The position numbers and the translations under genes are program-made. The notes under the pieces were generated by a model. It had not been told where the DNA came from. It saw only the letters and a list, made by a program, of their open reading frames with translations, and did no database searches. A stretch of 64,000 nucleotides of DNA from Colocasia esculenta (Eukaryota > Streptophyta > Magnoliopsida > Alismatales > Araceae). The stretch's first letter is position 1, and each line of letters begins with the position of its first letter. Location: NCBI GenBank assembly GCA_014218235.1, contig CM024759.1, positions 6,278,712 to 6,342,711 of the forward strand, written 5' to 3'. Below, piece after piece: positions 56,850 to 64,000 of this stretch.

Positions 56850-57523
56850 GGATCCCCTTCTTCCTGGGGAAGGGGAAAACCCTAGCTAGAGACCAAGGAG
56901 GTGTGGCGGAGGAAAAGGTCCAACGCCCCGCCCCGAACAAATTTTTACATGATCTGTAAAGATTCCAGACATCTGCATGACTTAATAATGTTTTCGTTTA
57001 GATAAATAATATTTTGCAAGGTAACTATACAACTTAGCATGGTTTGCCAACCGGCAGGCACTGTATTGAAGCAGTTCAAGCATCAATACAAGGGAGTCAA
57101 GTACAGTGGACACAAAAGGTCATCCACTTTTTTGTTTTTTTTTTTTCAGATCTAAGCTTTTTTATATTTATATTAATTTTATCAATAATATTGTTGTAAA
57201 AATTTATTGTAAATAGTTAGGAATTATTTGCAACAAATTTTAGTATGGATCTAGAGTAATTTAAGATATCTAGTTTTCGAAATTGTGCGTATTTTGTATG
57301 CTATTAATATTTAATGAAGTAACGTTATTCAATGATAGAATATGCGAGCTGGCCTACCAATTTTCTAAACAACAAAAAAATTGAATTTGAGAAAAAAATA
57401 AATAAAAGAAAACTTCATTCAAAATGGATCCGCTCGAACCGCTATAGTACAAGTATGGTACGAGTAATTTTCTAATCAAATGCGTACATATATGTATACA
57501 TATCACTAACTTTTAAATATCAC
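56850..57523. other. Rieske gene upstream region
   Basis: The GC-rich 5' UTR and core promoter of the Rieske gene should be at 56850-56945; no clear TATA box. AT-rich intergenic DNA follows. Confidence 0.4.
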
Positions 57524-59940
57524 TGTCACGTTTTGACGGAAAATATCGAAACATGAGATAATTAATATAGAGCGAGTATAGAGCGTATAATAGACATCAA
57601 TTCATTAGACAATTGAATAATACTAAATCAAATGTATTTCATTGATAACTCAACGAATGTCTATTACAACTACTATTTCAGAACCATAACTATAGGCCCT
57701 GAGAACTTCATCATATTTAAATAAAACAACTAACTAGATTAAATTTTAAAATAACAAGACGACATCTGAGTTACTCTTGAACTTGCTTGTCCCCATCCTC
57801 ATGAGTGTGGTAGTCCTCATCCAACTCACCTGAAACACATTAATAAATAATACAGGGTGAGCGATAACGCTCTGTAGGACTTAAATCTTATGAGTCATGT
57901 ACGCTTTAAGTGATTAATGTATTAAAGAGCAAAGTAACTAACGATAGAGAGCGGCAAGTAACTAACGATAGAGAGCGGCAAGTAAAGTCAAGAGAGTAAT
58001 AACACGAGTAGCATGATTCAAATAGCACAAAGAACAAGATTATCCATATGATGTATGTCAAGTCATGATGGAGAGCAATAGCAAATCGATATCACGTAAA
58101 ACGTCAATGTCAAGTAAATAGCTAGTAACATGTATAGCAAAGAGAGAGAGAAGTTGACCATATAAATAATAAATATCTATTGGGGCAAATAGCACTTTGA
58201 TTGATTTGCATCAATCGAGATAATATAACACTTTGGTTGTCAATAGACAACTGATATAATATAGCACTTTGATTGTCAATAGATAGTTGGGATAGATAGC
58301 ACTTGAATGTAATGTCAAACACTCTGGTTAATTAATTGCCGCAGACACTGTTACTTTTGGACGCACCTCCCATGACCAAACCGGACCCTTTATATTGCCA
58401 AGCATTAGTCATGTTTGTTATCTTTAGACAATAAGTTAAATGGTCATAGAGAGTACCAAGAATAGATGAGAGTATAGAGAGAATGGAAATAGATGAGTGA
58501 ACATAGAATAGATGAGAACTATAGGTCAACGCACATAAAACGTCGTTAAAACAGATGATAGTAACATTTGCACAACACACATGATTGTGTGCTGAGAGTC
58601 TGGTAGAATCACTAACCGTCCGCTTGCAGTGCTATGAACACAGTCCAGAGGTCTAGTGTGATCTCAAGGAGAGAGAGAACTTTAAGGCCGTTGGATCATG
58701 CCGATCCCTAAGAGTATATAGGTATTAATGGTACAATCCGCTCGTCGGCCATAGATGTATGTCGTAGCCAAAGAGTCTTACGGAGGCCTTGAATGAAGAT
58801 TACCTAGTCCGAATAGGATTCTTCCCAAATGGAGAGCCCATCCAAGTTAAGAAAAGTGTGTATAAAAACATTGCTCGTCTTGCCTTCAGTGCTCAAAGGC
58901 AGAGGAGCGTCGGTAACAGTATTCAAATAAACGATAGAAAATTTAAACAAGTTCTTTAATTAAAAGGTATCGTTATAAATAAAGTTTAATAAATTACCAT
59001 ATATATTATGACATATTTAAATGATTTATGCAAGTCTAGAATATAAGATTTTTTTGTATGTATGTGTAGAAATAGAGAGATTGAGATTTAGGTCGTGGGC
59101 ATGTCCTCTAAAAATGGATTATAGCATGTTTATTATTAAATGACATTAGTTACTTCATTATAATAAAGTCAAGGGATTAAAAATGAATAATTAGGGTGAA
59201 ATTTACATGAAAAAGGACCTATTTCCGATTTTTAGAAAAACACAGGCAGGTCGCGATGTCGGTCAGGGACGCGATCATGTCGCGGCGCACTAGGCTGACA
59301 CGATGGCCTTATTCTTGTTGTGACGGGTCAGGGAGACGCGATCAGGTTGCGACCGATAGGCCAACATGATCTACAAGTCACATTCGAGGTCGCAACCGAC
59401 AGGTCGACACGACGACGTGATTCTCGTCGCGTTTGATTGTGGCGATGCGATCAGGTCAGGTTTTGATCAGGCCGACGCGATCTTCTGGTCGCGAAAAAGT
59501 TGTGGCGACATGTTCAGTTCGTGCCCGATAGGGCCGACGTGATCTGAAGATTGCGTCGCGCTACATCTCAGGCCGAGAACACACTATTTGACATATCTGA
59601 GATGAAACACTCATATCTTGGGGTATGCAACATGAAAATATGTGAAATCAATTTTAAAACGTTGCTAGTAGGATTCTAAACATGATAGAAACAAGAATCA
59701 AGTGAGTAGACGTAGATTGCATGGAGTTTGAGATCAAATAAGAGGGCTCGGGTACATGTCAATAGCCTAACTTTGAGCATGAAATACTCATAAATGGCAT
59801 GATAAAAATTGGGGAAAACATAGGGCTTTTGTTGCAGGTATTATGGACTATCTATAGTCGAGAGTAATTAGGTTTTGCTTGAGAGATTACCTATCTTTGG
59901 ACGAGTTGAAATCCTAGGGCTTAGAACGTGAAGAACACTT
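57524..59940. repeat. LTR-related repeat, copy B (uninterrupted)
   Basis: Starts TGTCACGTTTTGACGGAAAATATCG, a diverged version of TGTAACGTCCCGACGCGAAATATCGG at 60089. It shares ordered blocks with copies A and C ('aatgtcaaacactctggt', 'acctcccatgaccaaaccgg', 'aactcacctgaaa'). It carries the unbroken equivalent of the Harbinger insertion site of copy A near 59790. Interpreted as a gypsy LTR relative. Confidence 0.6.
59240..59575. repeat. Degenerate GC-rich tandem repeats within copy B
   Basis: About five imperfect units built on 'acgcgatcaggtcgcgaccgataggccgacacgat'-like text, heavily diverged (units near 59268, 59335, 59395, 59455 and 59520). The corresponding part of copy A (about 24010-24170) is also GC-rich but does not show the same repetition. 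Confidence 0.6.
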
Positions 59941-60088
59941 GATGAGCACCTTGCAAACCTTCCTCTCCATGATCTCCTCCTCCTTTGGCCTCCTTCCCAC
60001 GTCCAAAAGATCTCAGATTAACAATAGGGTCGGCCAAGGACGAGATTGAGGTGTTTTTGTAGATCTAGGGTTGAAGAGTCTTTCTATA

Positions 60089-61249
60089 TGTAACGTCCCG
60101 ACGCGAAATATCGGAGCGGAATATAGTTAAATAAATAGTATAGAGCATAAATAGACATCAAATCATTGCACAATTTGGAATAATGTCATGTCACGTCCTA
60201 ATAAAAGTCTATTTATCGAAAATGACAGATATTAGGCACGAAAATAAAACTAGTGTCTATTCATTTATAGTAAAATTTAGCGGAAGCATTATTACATAAG
60301 ACTCCTCAATACAGTCTAGGTGAGGAGTAAGAAACATTAACTTTATTTTATTACAATCCATGGGTTCAACTCTAAAGAAAATAAAACAGCTGGCTTCTTG
60401 AGGTCGGAAGATTCTCTCAGCACACCATTCCCCTTAAGCTTCACCCCCATCTTGATCACCTGAAAATGTAGGATGTGTGAGCTAACTAGCCCAGTAGGAT
60501 TCAAATTCTCAAATCATAAGGATTAAAATATATGATGATCAAGGAAGAAGACTTGACTGAGATCACAGAAGAACAAATAAACATCTTAGCATGACAGTGG
60601 ATTTGGAACAGTGGTACTGAAACACAGGGCTTGCTCTGGTATTCACAATGAAACTCATGTTCTGGTTCATATATATATTCACAGATGAAAAATAACATGA
60701 TGACCATAATCAAGTTGTATTGATGCAATGTCAAGCATCCTGGTGTCCTTTATCATTCCGTACGGCCCGTAAATGAATTCGGGTGCTCCTCCCAGGACTG
60801 GACCAGCCCTATTTGCACAGACATATTAATCAAGTGGGGTCCAAGGACCCAATAATTGTCATCCCAAGTTATTCATATCCAACTGGGGAACTCAAGTAAT
60901 CAAACTCTCATGACATCAAGGTCTATGATTTCAGGTTATTGAACACAGGGGGTTGTGAACAACTAGACATCACTTATACTTGAAAACTTTAAGAGTAATC
61001 CAAAGAAGAGTATAGGAAACAATGTGGGTGAACTTTGTAGTGACATTGTAGCGGTCCTCAGATTTCATTTTCGTTACAAAATTTTGGTGTCGCCCTGTCG
61101 GAGCGCGCACCTTTGAGTACGACACTGGGGTAACATTTATTAACACCAATTAATCCCAGATTCTAATTATTTCCATCTCATAATAGTAGTTAAGTCTAAT
61201 AACCATATTATTCATATTTTTCACAAATAAAATTTTCCGGGATATTACA
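60089..61249 (-). mobile_element. Ty3/gypsy LTR, copy C
   Basis: On the minus strand it begins TGTAATATCCCGG (61249) right after the end of gypsy pol and a 'gtgggggaga' polypurine tract. It ends in CGGGACGTTACA (60089), so TG...CA borders are present and the two ends are themselves inverse copies (TGTAAYRTCCCG). Length 1161 bp. No open frame. Confidence 0.7.
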
Positions 61250-61299
61250 ACTCTCCCCCACTAAAAGAAATTTGGTCCTCCAAATTTTAATAACATAAG

Positions 61300-61425
61300 A
61301 GTATGATTACTAACCTATAAACAATTACGGATACTTGATCTTGATGGCATCTTCCAGCTCCCACGTTGCTTCTTCTTGTCCTCGCTTATTCCACTGAATC
61401 TTGGGGCAATCTATGTGTTTAAGCT
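61300..61425 (-). pseudogene. C-terminal tail of Ty3/gypsy polyprotein (chromodomain end)
   Basis: The minus strand reads LELKHIDCPKIQWNKRG, then QEEATWELEDAIKIKYP and a stop. The W-(N/S)-(N/K)-(R)-G-x-(E)EATWE-x(E/D)-x-KYP pattern is the end of plant gypsy chromodomain integrases. It is followed by GGACCAAATTTCTTTTAGTG and a polypurine tract leading into the LTR. Upstream pol is not recognisable in the window, so the element is truncated. Confidence 0.8.
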
Positions 61426-64000
61426 CCAACCAATAGGGAGAGGCCAAATGGGATTTTTACTGGGTCAAGGGACTGCCAAGGTGGCCCATATGCCCGTTGG
61501 GAACGGCTACATGCGTTGCATGGCCGAGATAATGGTGTAAGTGGGCTGGAATCTCGGGTTAGTTGGGCAGACCCGGTAAACCCGGTTGACGTCAAACGAT
61601 GCCGCCGCCAACCCCATGCAGACGTCCATGTATGTGGACGCCAACTGGAGTTGACAACCAGGGGGATTGCCGTTAACCTGTAGTCGGCGGCAGTCGATGC
61701 TGCCGTCTACATGGGATCCGAGGCTGGTCAACTGATGGTCAAACATACCTTAATGGGCCAAATTGCCTTGCGGGAAATGGGCCAAATCTCGCGTCTACAA
61801 ATGCCCCTCCGAGACGTCCGGTCTTGCAGGGGAGCAGAGCGGACTGAAAGATTGGTGTCTCGGTAACGAAAAGACGGGGAGATTTGATGACGGACCATTT
61901 CCGAGGATAGGAGTTTTAGCAAGCCAAACGACAGGGTTAGGCTAGAAACAGATGACGGATCTTCTGAGAGACAAGTGTGAATAAGAGGAGAAAGGGTGAT
62001 CTACCCGTGTAACTACAACCTCAACCCAATGGTAGGGTCCCTGGCGTGGTCGTGTTGGACTTTGACTAGTTTCCGGCGTGTCTGAGTCAAAGGAGTTTGT
62101 AATATGACGGTTGAATCAATAGGAAAGTCTCGTGACCGGAGCTCGATTGGGCTCGCTAACCTAATCAGGACGTAGGTCCCGAATTTAAGCGGTCGTGGAG
62201 ACAAAGGAGTTGGTTGATCTCTCAAATGATTATCAAAAGATTCTAACTGGAATCAATGTTTGGAAAGCCTGAAGTCCAGAATTTAAGCTTGCAGCTGGCG
62301 AAGGCTCAAATGAACTCAGTAAGAATGCTTGACTATTTGTGAAAGCACGGTGGGGCAACTTCCCGAAAGGGTGGGCAACAAAAGCCTGATATCAACTTAG
62401 GTAATCATGAAGGATGGACCTGGTAGACTACTTGAGCTGGAGATCTGTGGAGCACATCAGATGATCGAAGATCAATCACCATTTTTTTTTTTTTTTGAGA
62501 GAGGGTCAGTAAGAGAATGTTAGCAGTGAAAAAATGCATGCTTGTGTGGGCTGCCTATCTAAAATGCAAGTTAGCACCAGAGGAGAATTCTAAAGGCCAA
62601 CGAATAACTGAGAGATCGCAAACCCATCATGGTTTTTGTTAAAGGGGAACTCTGGGTTCACGGTCGCCAAGTTGTTCACCTCTGGTGGGGTCCTATGTTA
62701 GACATACCTATAACACTCACATGTCGCATGAGTGTTCCGAATTTTGAAGCGTAGCTTGTGCTGAGAACATCTGCAAGACAAATGGATTTGATCTTTATAG
62801 TGGATATTCGCAGACTTTTGTCTCTTTTTGTGCTTGCTTGTCTTTTCCTTTGTGTCTTGGTTCCTGCGTTCACAACACTTAGAGGGAAAAACGTTAGTGT
62901 AGATCTGCTTTAGCCCCTTGCCTCAACGATGTACCTTTCTTGAGATCTGGTCAAGGGGCTAATATCTAATTAAAGATGTAAACACGAATTTAAATGACCG
63001 AAGGGAAATATGTACATGCATTTTTTTGTCTTTTCCATTTTTTTTTGGATAGGAAAATAAGTAAAATGTTAGTCTATATACATGGTACTACTAATTTTTT
63101 TGAATTTTTGATTTTTCTAATTTTTTTGGCTTTTGAAATTTTGGGAGAAAATATGTACAGTGTGAAATATATACATCAAAAGACTCTCTTTTTGTTATTT
63201 TTTTGGATTTTTGGATTTTTTTGGATTTTTGGACTCTAAGGCACATATTCATCACATGTTGTAGTGTAGGGTTTACACGATCTACTTAACCACAGAGGCC
63301 AAGAGGGAGGAGGGATGTGTGTGAATTCCTTGATGTTGGACATTGCCCCTAGCCTTCTTGATATTTTCCACTACGGAGAGTCTTATATAATCAAATTGCC
63401 CATAGTGGGAGAAATCGGAAGAAATGTATAGAAAATCATGTAGGACTTTGGTTCAAACTACTTTTTGTTTCCAAACCGACATCTCATATCAAGCAGACTT
63501 GGTCAACCATTGTTTTCAGGGGGATTTTTTTTTTCATTTCTTATTTTATTTCTGGGGTGGAGGCACGTACTTTTTGCTACCTCCTTGAGTTGGTCAACCT
63601 TTTTCTGGGTACGTACTTTTTGCTACCCTTTTTGACCTTTTGGCTCTTCTTTTCCCCTTTGATTTGACATTTTGCCCATTGCTTTCATTAGTTGCCCCTG
63701 TTTTATGGTGACCTTATCTTTTTAAAAGAGAGTGGGTGGTCCCCTACTCGTAGTTTGTTCCGTTTCCAGACATGACCGAGTGGGAAAAGAATAGGGGAAC
63801 TACATTGACCGGATGAGACCGTCTGAGTGTACTTGTGATTTTCTAGCCAAAGGGCAATATCTCAACATCGTGTGGTGTGTGAATAAGCCCTACCTGACTA
63901 GTGGCCACGTGGAAGAATAAAGAAAGTAGACCTACACCTTAACAAGTGATGAATGATCGACTTGACGGACTGACTGACTGACTAAGGGTAGAACTTCTTG
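61426..64000. other. Unassigned repeat-like DNA
   Basis: No gene recognised. Frames at 61507-61746, 61728-61922 and 61763-61945 overlap on both strands. 'acgtactttttgctacc' is repeated at about 63566 and 63612. A (T)nGGA tract with 'tttttggatttttgga' lies at 63195-63235, and a T-run at 62482-62497. Confidence 0.4.

Overview
This is plant nuclear DNA, almost certainly from an angiosperm with a transposon-rich genome. Host genes are split by multi-kilobase GT-AG introns. The repeats are plant types: CACTA, Mutator, hAT and PIF/Harbinger DNA elements, an L1-type LINE with an RNase H domain, Ty1/copia and chromodomain Ty3/gypsy remnants, and tRNA-derived SINEs. GC-rich first exons and GC-rich captured exons hint at a monocot, but I cannot fix the lineage.

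Two host genes are supported, both on the minus strand. (1) APE1L, an exonuclease III-type AP endonuclease, has five visible exons between 21570 and 8167. They are separated by introns of up to 6.1 kb, and the last exons are not in the window. (2) The mitochondrial Rieske iron-sulfur protein of complex III has exon 1 at 56849-56642 and exon 2 at 49772-49129, with a 6.9-kb intron full of repeats.

Layout. 1-4090: palindrome-rich arrays (a 122-bp tandem repeat built of two hairpin types, then alternating palindromes), a TATA box and a GC-rich tract. 4090-21570: APE1L and its introns, which hold an 827-bp fold-back element, a nested hAT/copia/SINE complex (9494-13947), GATTC-rich elements and small hairpin MITEs. 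22200-31020: a transporter pseudogene fragment and an LTR-related repeat split by a 6.5-kb PIF/Harbinger element. That element has an apparently intact transposase gene and Myb-like gene, and also carries EXO70 and SKU5-like exon fragments. 34773-36771: a Mutator-like fold-back element with a perfect 9-bp target duplication. 36880-42815: an L1-type LINE with intact ORF1 and broken ORF2. 42968-43405: a Tourist-like MITE. 44296-47692: a Pack-CACTA element carrying three host-derived gene fragments. 48055-48277: a SINE. 49129-56849: the Rieske gene. 57524-61420: LTR repeats and the tail of a gypsy polyprotein. The remainder to 64000 shows no recognisable gene.

The most unusual features are: (a) the Harbinger element, whose borders are confirmed by an empty paralogous site at about 59.8 kb in the same window; (b) the Pack-CACTA element; (c) three unrelated clusters of perfect hairpins, two of them just upstream of a TATA box. 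One of these arrays keeps its loop constant while both stem arms change together.
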